A stretch of DNA of 64,000 nucleotides from Microbacterium sediminis (lineage in GTDB: Bacteria; Actinomycetota; Actinomycetes; Actinomycetales; Microbacteriaceae): the NCBI RefSeq assembly GCF_004564075.1, contig NZ_CP038256.1:62001-126000 (forward strand), in the 5' to 3' direction. Under the pieces are notes generated by a model. The model ran no database searches. It was not told where the DNA came from and saw nothing but the letters and a program-made list of their open reading frames with translations. The position numbers and the translations under genes were made by a program. This document shows positions 1-8,074 of the stretch, piece by piece (positions within the stretch are counted from its first letter, which is position 1; each line of letters opens with the position of its first letter).

Positions 1-1662
1 CTGGGTGACGCTTACTTCGAGACCCGTCACCGCTATGACCCCTTCAACGCGACCCTGTTGGGGCTCAGCGAGTACGACGGCCTCGTCGGCGATCCGTCTG
101 CCGAGGCCTCGGCAACGGCCGCGGATGCGTTCGCTGCGATACGCGCGGAGCTGGCTGAGCTCGACACCGCGGGGTTCACCGAAGCGCAGCTCGTGGACGC
201 CGAGGTGCTCGAGGCTCTGCTCCGCAACGCGGAGGACGACGCGCGCGACAGCATCTGGGCACGTGCGGCCTCCTCGGCCGGCTATGCGTCGCGCCAGGGA
301 ACGCTCTTCCAGGCGATCGCGGCGGTCAGTGTCGACGACGACCTGTCCGCGGAGCGCTACCTGCAGCGACTGGGCGGACTGGGTGACTACTTCCGCGGTC
401 TCGCGGCGCGCTATCGTCACGAGCTGGCGGCGGGCTTCACGCCGACGCGGCTGGCCGTGACCAAGGCGCTCGGCCAGTTGCGCACCGAGCTCGGCGATCC
501 GTCGCACGCCGTGCTGCTGCGGCCCGCCGCCGCTGCGACCGATCCGTCCGTGCGGCAGCGCGCCGAGCGATTCCTCGAGGACAGCGTTCGTCCGGGCATC
601 GCGGCCCTGATCGAGGCCTTCGAGAACGACCTCCTGCCGGTGGCGCGCAACGACGACCACGTGGGCATCCGGGAGGTGCCGGGGGGCGACGAGATGTACG
701 CGCGTGCCCTGCGGAACCACACGACCACCGATCTCACGCCCGAGCAGATCCACCAGCTCGGTCTCGACGTGCTTGCGCAGCTCGAGGCGCGCTGGGCCGA
801 CGTGGGACAGGCGGCATTCGGGGTGACCGACCGGAAGCACATCGTCGAGCGGCTGCGTACCGATCCCGACTTGCGCTTCCAGACCACGGACGAGATCGTC
901 GAGGTCGCCACCGCTGCGCTGAAGCGCGCGGAAGAGGCACTGCCGCGCTACTTCCCTGCGGACTGGAGCGTCGGCCCGTGTGACACCGTCGAGCTGACCG
1001 CCGAGGAATCGGCGAACAGCGCGATGGCGTACTACCGTCCTCCGGCCGACGACGGCAGCCGCAACGGCGCCCAGTGCCTGGCGACGGCCGACCCCACGAG
1101 CAGGCACCGCTGGGAGTATGAGTCGCTCACCTTCCACGAATCGGTGCCGGGCCACCATCTGCAGCTGGCGACATCACAGCAGCTGGACATCCCGCGCTAC
1201 CGTCGCCACCTGGATGTGGAGGTGTGCGGGTTCAATGAGGGCTGGGGCCTGTACTCCGAGGAGTTCGCCGACGAGCTGGGGCTCTACAGCAGCGACGTCG
1301 CGCGGTTCGGGATGCTGTCGTTCATGGCGCTGCGCGCCTGTCGTCTCGTCGTGGACACCGGGATCCACTATTACGGCTGGAGCCGCCAGCAGGCCGTCGA
1401 CTTCATGTTCGAGAACACGGCGACCACCCTCGATCACGTCGAGCACGAGGTCGACCGCTATGTCTCGTGGCCCGGACAGGCCTGTGCCTACATGGTGGGC
1501 AAGACGGAGATCCAGCGCATGCGCCGGCGCGCCGAGGAGGCGCTGGGAGACGCCTTCGATCTGCCGTCGTTCCATGGGGCGATCATCGGCAACGGCGCGG
1601 TGCCGCTGTCCGTCGCCGACGCCGCCACCCGACGGTGGCAGGAGACCCGCACCGCTGCCTGA
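1..1662 (+). CDS. DUF885 family metallohydrolase (5' end outside window)
   Basis: The reading frame is open from the first base, so the true start lies upstream; 553 residues are visible. The family signature HESVPGHHLQ lies near residue 379, followed by FNEGWGLYSE, the paired metal-site motifs of DUF885 proteins (HExxPGHH and EGWALY-like). DUF885 members are thought to be zinc-dependent peptidase-like hydrolases, but the substrate is not known. The gene ends 45 nt before the alcohol dehydrogenase on the same strand and probably belongs to the same operon. Inside the visible part the first possible ATG is at 58, but the family-like sequence YFETRHRYDPFNATLLG continues upstream of it, which argues for a truncated gene rather than a start at 58. 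Confidence 0.85.
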   Translation: MGDAYFETRHRYDPFNATLLGLSEYDGLVGDPSAEASATAADAFAAIRAELAELDTAGFTEAQLVDAEVLEALLRNAEDDARDSIWARAASSAGYASRQGTLFQAIAAVSVDDDLSAERYLQRLGGLGDYFRGLAARYRHELAAGFTPTRLAVTKALGQLRTELGDPSHAVLLRPAAAATDPSVRQRAERFLEDSVRPGIAALIEAFENDLLPVARNDDHVGIREVPGGDEMYARALRNHTTTDLTPEQIHQLGLDVLAQLEARWADVGQAAFGVTDRKHIVERLRTDPDLRFQTTDEIVEVATAALKRAEEALPRYFPADWSVGPCDTVELTAEESANSAMAYYRPPADDGSRNGAQCLATADPTSRHRWEYESLTFHESVPGHHLQLATSQQLDIPRYRRHLDVEVCGFNEGWGLYSEEFADELGLYSSDVARFGMLSFMALRACRLVVDTGIHYYGWSRQQAVDFMFENTATTLDHVEHEVDRYVSWPGQACAYMVGKTEIQRMRRRAEEALGDAFDLPSFHGAIIGNGAVPLSVADAATRRWQETRTAA

Positions 1663-1707
1663 CGCCGCGGCACACCGATTCGAGCCCGCCTCTTCGAAGG
1701 GAAGTCC

Positions 1708-2754
1708 ATGAAGGCCGCCATCTACCAAGGCCCCGGTGCCGTCGAGATCCACGACGTTCCCGACGCCACACTCTCCCGACCGACCGACGCGGTGGTGCGG
1801 GTGGTTCGCGCCTGCGTGTGTGGATCGGATCTGTGGGGTTATCGCGGCGTGCTGCCGAACAAGCCATCCGGGTCGCGCCTCGGCCACGAGTTCATCGGCG
1901 TTGTCGAAGAGGTCGGCGCCGAGGTGCGCGAGGTGAAGGTGGGTGACCTTGTCGTCGCCCCGTTCCAGTGGTGCGACAACACCTGCGAGACCTGCCGCGA
2001 TGGAATCCAGACCTCGTGCCCGAACACGGGTACCTTCGGCGCGGCGGGTGCCGACGGCGGCCAGGGCGAGGCGGTGCGCGTCCCGTTCGCCGACGGCACC
2101 TGCGTGGTGGTGCCCGGAGGGATGGCCGCGTGCGACGAGGCGACGCTTGCATCGCTGCTGGCGCTCACCGACGTCGCGGCGACCGGCCTGCACGGTGCGG
2201 TCCTCTCGGGTGTGGAGCGTGGCGACGAGGTGGTCGTGATCGGCGACGGCGCCGTCGGGCTGAACGCGGTGCTGGGCGCGAGCGCGGTGCTGGGCGCCGA
2301 GCGTGTCGTGCTCGTGAGCACCCACGACGACCGCGCCGCACTGGGGCGCGAGTTCGGCGCGACCGACATCGTGCCCGCGCGCGGGGATGAGGGTGTCGAG
2401 GCCGTGGCGGCGCTGCTGGGGCGCAAGCCGAAGCACGTGGTCGAGGCCGTGGGCAATCCGGATGCGTGGGACATGGCGATCGCCATGCTGCGCCCCGGTG
2501 GCACCGTGGGGTCGGTGGGCGTGCCGCACGTTCGCCCCGAGCTTCCCCTGTTCCCTGTCCTGCGGGGGAACCTCACCGTGCGGGCGGGACTGGCCCCTGC
2601 ACGGCACTATCTGCCCGATCTCCTCCAGCGCGTGCTCGCGGGTGGCTACGACCCCGGCCGGGTGTTCGATCTGACGCTGCCGTTCGGCGAGGTTGCGGAG
2701 GCGTACCGCGCCATGGATGAGCGCCGTTCGATCAAGACCATGCTGGCGTTCTGA
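1708..2754 (+). CDS. Zinc-dependent alcohol dehydrogenase (MDR superfamily)
   Basis: This 348-residue protein has the medium-chain dehydrogenase layout. An N-terminal GroES-like domain carries catalytic-zinc ligands in CGSDLWG and GHEFIG. A structural-zinc lobe has four cysteines (CDNTCETCRDGIQTSC, about residues 90-105). The Rossmann fold has VVIGDGAVGLNAV (GxGxxG) near residue 180. It should oxidise an alcohol or reduce an aldehyde/ketone with NAD(P). The start is preceded by GAAGGGAAG, a good ribosome binding site. It follows the DUF885 gene by 45 nt and precedes the reductase-amidase fusion by 14 nt, so co-transcription is likely. The substrate cannot be read from the sequence. Confidence 0.85.
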   Translation: MKAAIYQGPGAVEIHDVPDATLSRPTDAVVRVVRACVCGSDLWGYRGVLPNKPSGSRLGHEFIGVVEEVGAEVREVKVGDLVVAPFQWCDNTCETCRDGIQTSCPNTGTFGAAGADGGQGEAVRVPFADGTCVVVPGGMAACDEATLASLLALTDVAATGLHGAVLSGVERGDEVVVIGDGAVGLNAVLGASAVLGAERVVLVSTHDDRAALGREFGATDIVPARGDEGVEAVAALLGRKPKHVVEAVGNPDAWDMAIAMLRPGGTVGSVGVPHVRPELPLFPVLRGNLTVRAGLAPARHYLPDLLQRVLAGGYDPGRVFDLTLPFGEVAEAYRAMDERRSIKTMLAF

Positions 2755-2768
2755 CCGAGGGGATCGTC

Positions 2769-4883
2769 ATGAAGTTCACTGTCATCGGATCGGGCGCGAT
2801 CGGCGGGATGATCGGCGCTCACCTCGCGCGCAAGGGCAACGATGTCACCTTCGTCGACGTCGACGCCGCCCACGTGGCGGCGATCAACGAGAGCGGCCTG
2901 CGGATCACGGGGCCCGTCGAGGAGTTCACGGTACGGGCTCCGGCGATCCTGCCTGAGCAGCTTCCCGAGGTCATCGACGGCGTGGTGATCGTGGCGGTGA
3001 AGTCGCATCACACCTACGGGGTCGCGGATCAGCTCCGGGGCCGTCTTGCAGGCGACGCCTTCGTGCTGTCGATCCAGAACGGCCTCACCGCCGACATCCT
3101 CATCCCGGCGGTCGGCGCGGACCGACTCGTGGTCTGCTTCATCAACATCGGCGCGGACTACATGGCACCGGGTGAGGTGATGCAGGGCAACGTCGGCACG
3201 TTTCGCATCGGCGAGCTCGACGGCACGATCTCCGAGCGGGTCATCGCCCTCGCGGCGGAGCTTCCGTACGTGGAGATCACCGACAACATCGTCGGCTACC
3301 TCTGGGGCAAGGAGGCGTATGGATCGATGCTCTTCGCCGGTGCCGTCTCGGACCTCTCCATCGCCGACACGCTCGACCTGGCGGAGTACCGGCCGCTCAT
3401 GCTCGCCATCGCGCGCGAGGTCCTCGCGCAATCGCCGGTCACGCCGATGGGCTTCGACGGTTTCGATCCGGATGATCTCGAGGGCTCCCTCGATCGTCTG
3501 GCCGCGTTCAATCGCGGGAGCGCCAAGTCCCACAGCGGCATCTACCGGGACCTCGCGGTGCGCAAGCGCCCGACGGAGGTCGCGGTGCAGATCGACCCGT
3601 TGGCGGGCCCTCTCACGAAGTATGTCGCCGATCTGATCCGGGCGATCGAGCGCGGAGAACGGGTCAATGAGGTCGCGAACCTCGATCTGCTCGCGGCATA
3701 CGAGCGACTCGAGCGTCTCGGCCGACCGCTGAACGCGGTCGTCGCCCCGCTGTCGGCGCCGAAACGCGGGCTGAAGGGGCCGCTGGTCGGCACCGCTGTC
3801 GCCGTAAAGGACATCATCGATGTCGCCGGTTCTCCCCGCGGAAACGGCAACCCCATCGACATGCGGGGGGAGCCGGCGGTGACGGACGCTCCGGTGATCG
3901 CCGCGCTGCGCCAGGCGGGCGCGGATGTGTTCGCCCTCGCCAGCCTGCTTGAGTACGCCGCGGGGGCCCCGCACCCCGATCTGCCCGAGGCGCGCAACCC
4001 TCTGGACCCCGCCACGACTGCCGGGGGATCGTCGGGCGGATCGGCGGCGCTGGTGGCTGCCGGCGTGTGCTCCGTCGCGCTCGGCACCGATACCGGTGGG
4101 TCCATCCGCATCCCCGCCGCGTATGTGGGTGTCGTGGGCTTCAAGCCCAGCTGGGGACTCCTGAGCGTCGAGGGCGTGACGCCGTTGGCACCGAGCCTCG
4201 ACCACGTCGGAGTGCTTGCTGCTGACGTGCACGAAGCCGAGCGGGTGATGGCGGCGATCTCGGATCTGCGACCCGTGGCCGCCCGCGAGCAACTGCGACT
4301 GGGAGTGCTGCGCGGTCAGCTGGACGACCCGCGGCTCGACCCCGAGATCGCGCGACTCACGCAGAAGGCCCTCGATTGTCTCGCCGCTGCGGGCGTTGTG
4401 CTCGAGGAGCGGGACTCGACACCGCTTTCCGCAACGGACGAGGTCTTCGGGCCGATCATCCACGCCGAAGCGGCAACCGTGCACGCGGAGCGACTGGCTG
4501 CCGATCCCGAGCACTATGGCGAGGCCACGCGTCGGCTGCTCACCGCCGCCGTGGCCCAGCCCCGAGAGGTCGGCGAGGGTGCGGCTGCTGCTCGCACCGC
4601 CATCGTGGCGGAGGCGCTCTCGCTCGCAGAGGGTGTCGACGCGCTCGTCGGGCCGGTCGTTCCGTACGCGGCACCGGCCCTCACGCCGCCGATGGACACC
4701 CCTGAGGGCGAGATCGAGGGCATCTTCACGGCGCCGTACAACGTCACGGGGCAGCCGTCCATCACGATCCCGTGCGGCGTCACGGCCGCGGGATTGCCGA
4801 TCGCCATCCAGCTGGCCGCGCCTCTCGGTGCCGATGCCGAGCTGCTGGCTGTGGCGGCACGCATCGAAGCGCTGCTGGCTTGA
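2769..4883 (+). CDS. Ketopantoate reductase-like / amidase-signature fusion protein
   Basis: A single 704-residue frame holds two enzymes. Residues 1 to about 310 form a PanE/ApbA-type reductase: GSGAIGG nucleotide motif at the N terminus, KSHHTYG, and SGIYRDLAVRKRPTEV in the helical C-terminal domain. From about residue 320 to the end it is an amidase-signature hydrolase with the full Ser-cisSer-Lys set: Lys in VAVKDIIDVAG, Ser in GGSSGG and Ser in DTGGSIRIP. Normally these are separate proteins of about 300 and 450 residues. Here the reductase tail and amidase head are both somewhat shortened at the junction. The start has GAGGGG with 6-nt spacing. No stop or obvious frameshift separates the domains. 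Oxidation and amide hydrolysis of one compound is inferred. Confidence 0.85.
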   Translation: MKFTVIGSGAIGGMIGAHLARKGNDVTFVDVDAAHVAAINESGLRITGPVEEFTVRAPAILPEQLPEVIDGVVIVAVKSHHTYGVADQLRGRLAGDAFVLSIQNGLTADILIPAVGADRLVVCFINIGADYMAPGEVMQGNVGTFRIGELDGTISERVIALAAELPYVEITDNIVGYLWGKEAYGSMLFAGAVSDLSIADTLDLAEYRPLMLAIAREVLAQSPVTPMGFDGFDPDDLEGSLDRLAAFNRGSAKSHSGIYRDLAVRKRPTEVAVQIDPLAGPLTKYVADLIRAIERGERVNEVANLDLLAAYERLERLGRPLNAVVAPLSAPKRGLKGPLVGTAVAVKDIIDVAGSPRGNGNPIDMRGEPAVTDAPVIAALRQAGADVFALASLLEYAAGAPHPDLPEARNPLDPATTAGGSSGGSAALVAAGVCSVALGTDTGGSIRIPAAYVGVVGFKPSWGLLSVEGVTPLAPSLDHVGVLAADVHEAERVMAAISDLRPVAAREQLRLGVLRGQLDDPRLDPEIARLTQKALDCLAAAGVVLEERDSTPLSATDEVFGPIIHAEAATVHAERLAADPEHYGEATRRLLTAAVAQPREVGEGAAAARTAIVAEALSLAEGVDALVGPVVPYAAPALTPPMDTPEGEIEGIFTAPYNVTGQPSITIPCGVTAAGLPIAIQLAAPLGADAELLAVAARIEALLA

Positions 4884-4888
4884 GGAAG

Positions 4889-4928
4889 CGGAAGGGCGGG
4901 GCCGGATTCTTCCGGCCCCGCCCTTCCG
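4889..4928. terminator. Bidirectional terminator between convergent operons
   Basis: A perfect 18-bp inverted repeat (arms 4889-4906 and 4911-4928) with a TTCT loop lies just after the amidase fusion stop and before the SDR stop on the other strand. A U-tract is weak, as is usual in high-GC actinobacteria, but the stem is very stable and placed to stop both converging transcripts. Confidence 0.85.
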
Positions 4929-4941
4929 CGTCATGGCGCGA

Positions 4942-5649
4942 TCAGAACATCGATGACCCGCCGTCGATCGACAGCACCTGTCCGCTGACCCAGTCGGCGA
5001 GCTCCGAGGTGAAGAACCGCACGCCATTGGCGATGTCCCGGGAGGTTCCCGTACGGCGCAGGGCGATCTTCTGCACGAGCGCGCGCTGACCTTCCTCGCC
5101 ATACGATGCCCACTGCTTCTCGGTGGTCGGGTTCGAGCGGACGAAACCGGGTGCCACGCAATTGACCGTGATGCCGAACTGTCCTAACTCGTGCGCCATC
5201 TGGCGCGTGAAGCCGATCTGTGCGGCCTTCGCGGACGTATACGCCTGGATGCCGGTGAGACTCACCGAGCGCCCCGCGCCGGAGGAGATGTTCACGATCC
5301 GGCCCCAGCCCGCCGCCTTCATTGCCGGTGTGACGGCGCGGGTCATGACGAATGTCGTCTGCAGATTGGCCTGCAGCACGCGCGCCCACTCCTCGTCGGT
5401 GACGTCCTCGATCGGCTTGTGCACCTGACCGGTCACACCACCGGCGCAGTTCACCAGCACGTCCACTCGGCCCCCGATCTGCTCGAGGTACGAGGCGACG
5501 GCGCGCGAGTCGCTGGCGTCCACCTGATCCCGATCGATGCCGTACACCGTGGCGCCTTCCTCCCTGAGCACCTCGGCGATGTCGGCGCCGATCCCCTGTG
5601 CGGTGCCCGTGACGAGCGCAACCTTTCCTTCGAGTCCTCTGCCGATCAT
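4942..5649 (-). CDS. SDR family NAD(P)-dependent oxidoreductase
   Basis: This 235-residue classical short-chain dehydrogenase has the cofactor motif TGTAQGIG, NCAGG after strand 4, catalytic Ser in NISSGAG and the YTSAK catalytic Tyr/Lys pair. It ends in VLSIDGGSSMF, typical of the FabG-like group. The start chosen (5649) overlaps the stop of the creatininase gene as TGATG, which implies translational coupling; an ATG four codons upstream (5661) is also possible. It is the last gene of a three-gene minus-strand operon with an aspartoacylase-like protein and a creatininase. Reduction or oxidation of a hydroxy/keto intermediate is expected. Confidence 0.85.
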   Translation of the reverse strand: MIGRGLEGKVALVTGTAQGIGADIAEVLREEGATVYGIDRDQVDASDSRAVASYLEQIGGRVDVLVNCAGGVTGQVHKPIEDVTDEEWARVLQANLQTTFVMTRAVTPAMKAAGWGRIVNISSGAGRSVSLTGIQAYTSAKAAQIGFTRQMAHELGQFGITVNCVAPGFVRSNPTTEKQWASYGEEGQRALVQKIALRRTGTSRDIANGVRFFTSELADWVSGQVLSIDGGSSMF

Positions 5650-6359
5650 CAGAATGCCCATCCCCTCGTCATCATGTCCCGCGTCTCTTCGACGCCGGTC
5701 TGCCAGATGTGCAGCATCTCGGCGTCGTCTCGTGCGTAGCTTCCCCCGAAGCTGCCGTCGACAGTTGCGGTGCGAAGGTCCGCCGGCCCCATCTGCAGGA
5801 TGGAGTTCTTGTCGACGACGGGCTTTCCCTCGGCCGGCATCTCGACGCCGGCCAGGCGGTTCCAGGGGAAGTTCTCGAACCAGCCTCCGTGCGACGGGTT
5901 GGCCTCGTAGGAGTGCGCAACCGCCTGCACGCGTGGTCCCGCGTACCAGCTCGTGAACTGGACCTGCACGCGCTCGGGGCGCGGTCTCGACACCCACTCG
6001 CGGGCAGCCTCATGAACGGGCGTGTTGCCGCCGTGGCCGTTGACCACCAGGAGCCGGCGGAAGCCCTGATCCTCGAGACTGTCCAGGATGTCGCGCACCG
6101 CCGCGAGCATGGTGTCGAGCTTGAGCGTGATCGTGCCCGGAAAGGCCGTGTGGTAGGGCGTGATCCCGAAGGGCAGGACGGGCAGCACGGGGATGCCGAG
6201 CGGTTCCGCAGCCTCCACGGCGACCCGCTCGGCGAGCATCGCATCGGTGCCCAGGGAAAGGAATCCATGCTGTTCGGTGGATCCGATCGGGATCACAACG
6301 CGGTCGTCGTGGTGCAGATAGTCCTCGACCATCTGCCAGTTCATCTCCCAGAGTCGCAT
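5649..6359 (-). CDS. Creatininase family amidohydrolase
   Basis: This 236-residue protein matches the creatininase family, metal-dependent hydrolases of cyclic or linear amides (creatinine, formamidopyrimidines and related compounds). Visible family motifs are IGSTEQHGFLSLGTDAMLAE, with Glu/His/Asp metal ligands near the N terminus, TPYHTAFPGTITL, and VNGHGGNTPVHEAA. It starts 3 nt after the upstream deacylase stop and its stop overlaps the SDR start, so it is in the middle of a tight operon. Real creatinine use is not implied, since many family members act on other amides. Confidence 0.85.
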   Translation of the reverse strand: MRLWEMNWQMVEDYLHHDDRVVIPIGSTEQHGFLSLGTDAMLAERVAVEAAEPLGIPVLPVLPFGITPYHTAFPGTITLKLDTMLAAVRDILDSLEDQGFRRLLVVNGHGGNTPVHEAAREWVSRPRPERVQVQFTSWYAGPRVQAVAHSYEANPSHGGWFENFPWNRLAGVEMPAEGKPVVDKNSILQMGPADLRTATVDGSFGGSYARDDAEMLHIWQTGVEETRDMMTRGWAF

Positions 6360-6362
6360 CGT

Positions 6363-7280
6363 CTACACCAGAGCCAATCCGAGCAGCAGGCCGTCTGCCT
6401 TCACGGCGGGGCTGCTCGTGACGAAGAGGGGAACGCCGGCCTTCGGCGCGCGGATCTCGTGGGCCTCGCCGCCGATGAGGGGCGAGACGCGGCCGAGCAG
6501 ATCGCCCTCGGCGACGGTTTCGCCCGTGTCCACCGCTGCTTCCCACCAGCCCGGTGCCGGCGTGGTGAGCCAGAGCCACGAGTCGTGTTCGACCGGGGCA
6601 TCGAACTGCTCCACATCGCCGGTGACCGAGCCGATGTGCCGCAGCGCATTGACCAGCCCGCGGAAGTGCAGATCTACCGCCTGCGGGTCGAGGATGCCGC
6701 ACTCGCCGGACTCGGCAGTGATGCCAGGGATGCCCATGTCGGCAGCCTGCGCCGAGGTGCTGCCGCCCACGGTGCGGCCCGACCGGGCCTGACGCACGAC
6801 ATGCCGGAAGCCGTAGGCGAGCGCCATCTCCCGGGCGATGTCGGCCACGGGGGAGTCGTCGTACATCGCGAACGGCTCGAGCGCCTCGGGAAGGTCGCCG
6901 CAGTGCAGGTCGAAGAAGAAGTCGGACCCGCTGAGCAGATGCGTCACGACGGCCGCGGCGATGCGCTCGGCGGCGGTGCCGGCGGGATCTCCGGGAAAGC
7001 TGCGGTTGAGATTCTTGCCGTCGTGGGGCACGACGAAGGGAGTGCGCGCATAGAAGGCGGGCAGATTGATCACTGGAGCCACCCGGATCGTGCCGCGCAC
7101 CTGCGCCGGGTCGGCCTCGGCGATGAGCCGGCGCGCCGTGGCGATCGACGAGTACTCGGTGCCATGGATGCCTGCGATCACGGTGACGATCGGGCCGGGG
7201 ACGGCGCCGGTGATCTCGACGTAGGGAATGGTCAGTTCGCCGTGGTCGGCGAGGTCGACGGTGAAGGAACGCTCTGCCAC
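6363..7280 (-). CDS. Succinylglutamate desuccinylase/aspartoacylase (M14-like) family protein
   Basis: This 305-residue zinc deacylase-like protein has AGIHGTEYSS (HxxE zinc ligands, about residue 38), KNLNRSFPGD, and FDLHCGD with the third zinc His. The C-terminal part ends in a beta-rich lobe, as in AstE/aspartoacylase relatives that cleave N-acyl amino acids or related amides. The GTG start at 7280 was chosen because GAGGAG lies 5 nt upstream; a longer frame continues upstream but without family-like sequence. It is the first gene of the minus-strand operon, with promoter and operator probably in 7281-7401. Confidence 0.8.
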   Translation of the reverse strand: MAERSFTVDLADHGELTIPYVEITGAVPGPIVTVIAGIHGTEYSSIATARRLIAEADPAQVRGTIRVAPVINLPAFYARTPFVVPHDGKNLNRSFPGDPAGTAAERIAAAVVTHLLSGSDFFFDLHCGDLPEALEPFAMYDDSPVADIAREMALAYGFRHVVRQARSGRTVGGSTSAQAADMGIPGITAESGECGILDPQAVDLHFRGLVNALRHIGSVTGDVEQFDAPVEHDSWLWLTTPAPGWWEAAVDTGETVAEGDLLGRVSPLIGGEAHEIRAPKAGVPLFVTSSPAVKADGLLLGLALV

Positions 7281-7358
7281 GTCGGCTCCTCGATGCTCGG
7301 GCGGGTGTCTTTCCATTCCTACGCGGCGCAATCGCCGGAGACGTTCGCCGCGTGTGAA

Positions 7359-7375
7359 ATGTACGTTACATATGT
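7359..7375. promoter_or_regulatory. Overlapping palindromes in a divergent intergenic region
   Basis: ATGTACGTTACAT (arms ATGTA and TACAT, 7359-7371) overlaps ACATATGT (7368-7375). This AT-rich palindromic patch lies between the deacylase operon (minus) and the GNAT gene (plus), in an otherwise GC-rich sequence. It is a plausible operator; the regulator is unknown and no regulator gene is adjacent on this side. Confidence 0.45.
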
Positions 7376-7431
7376 GCTCGCGATGACGGGCAATGTAAAG
7401 AATGGCTCGTCGCTTGTGCTCCCATGGAGTC

Positions 7432-7920
7432 ATGCCGCTCACTCCCGCAGATGTCGAGTTCTCGGTCGATCAGTCGCGCATCGACCAGCTCTGGGTGCAC
7501 GAGACCCTGCAGACGCACGCGTACTGGGTAGAGGGGCGCACGGCGGAGATGCAGCTGCGGGCGAACCAGCACTCCATCTGCTACGGCCTGTACCGCCGGA
7601 GGGATGGTCAGCAGGTGGCGTTCGCGCGGGTGCTGAGTGATCACGCGGGGCTGGGATGGCTGTGCGACGTGATCGTCGAGCCGTCCGAGCGCGGCGGCGG
7701 GCTCGGGAAGCTGCTGGTCGAGGGAATCGTGGCGGATCTGGACGGGCGCGGCATCAAGCGCACCATTCTCACCACCGTCGATGCGCACGGTCTTTACGCG
7801 AGGCACGGCTGGGCACCGCTGCGTAAACCGGAGTACATGATGGAGCGTCGCACCGGCCCGGTCCCCGCGCATTATGAGGTCGCGGAATCGCCCCTCGCCG
7901 ACGAGCGCGACGGCACCTGA
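7432..7920 (+). CDS. GNAT family N-acetyltransferase
   Basis: A protein of about 162 residues with the GNAT core: CDVIVEPSERGGGLGKLLVEGIV is the beta4/acetyl-CoA-binding segment (R/Q-x-x-G-x-G/A variant), followed by the LYARHGWAPL C-terminal motif. It should transfer an acetyl group from acetyl-CoA to an amine; the acceptor is unknown. The ATG at 7432 is preferred because the family-like sequence begins there; an in-frame ATG at 7402 would add ten unrelated residues, and neither has a good ribosome binding site. It is divergent from the deacylase operon and stands alone. Confidence 0.75.
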   Translation: MPLTPADVEFSVDQSRIDQLWVHETLQTHAYWVEGRTAEMQLRANQHSICYGLYRRRDGQQVAFARVLSDHAGLGWLCDVIVEPSERGGGLGKLLVEGIVADLDGRGIKRTILTTVDAHGLYARHGWAPLRKPEYMMERRTGPVPAHYEVAESPLADERDGT

Positions 7921-7997
7921 GCGCGCCCGACGAGGGCATCCCGGCTGCCGAGGAGGATCGGGCCGGGTTCGCCCTCGGGAACCGGGAACTCCTCGCG

Positions 7998-8062
7998 AAC
8001 CGGCGCGCCAAAACCGGCGCGCCAAGACCGGCACGGCGAACCGGCGCGGCGACCCGGCGCGC
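7998..8062. repeat. Short tandem repeat built on AACCGGCGCGCC
   Basis: About five imperfect copies of a 13-14 bp unit (AACCGGCGCGCCAA and variants) follow one another between the GNAT stop and the LysR stop. The unit contains the 8-bp palindrome GGCGCGCC. It fills most of the 154-bp intergenic space; a weak terminator role or a slippage-generated repeat are both possible. Confidence 0.6.
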
Positions 8063-8074
8063 GCCCCGCGAACC

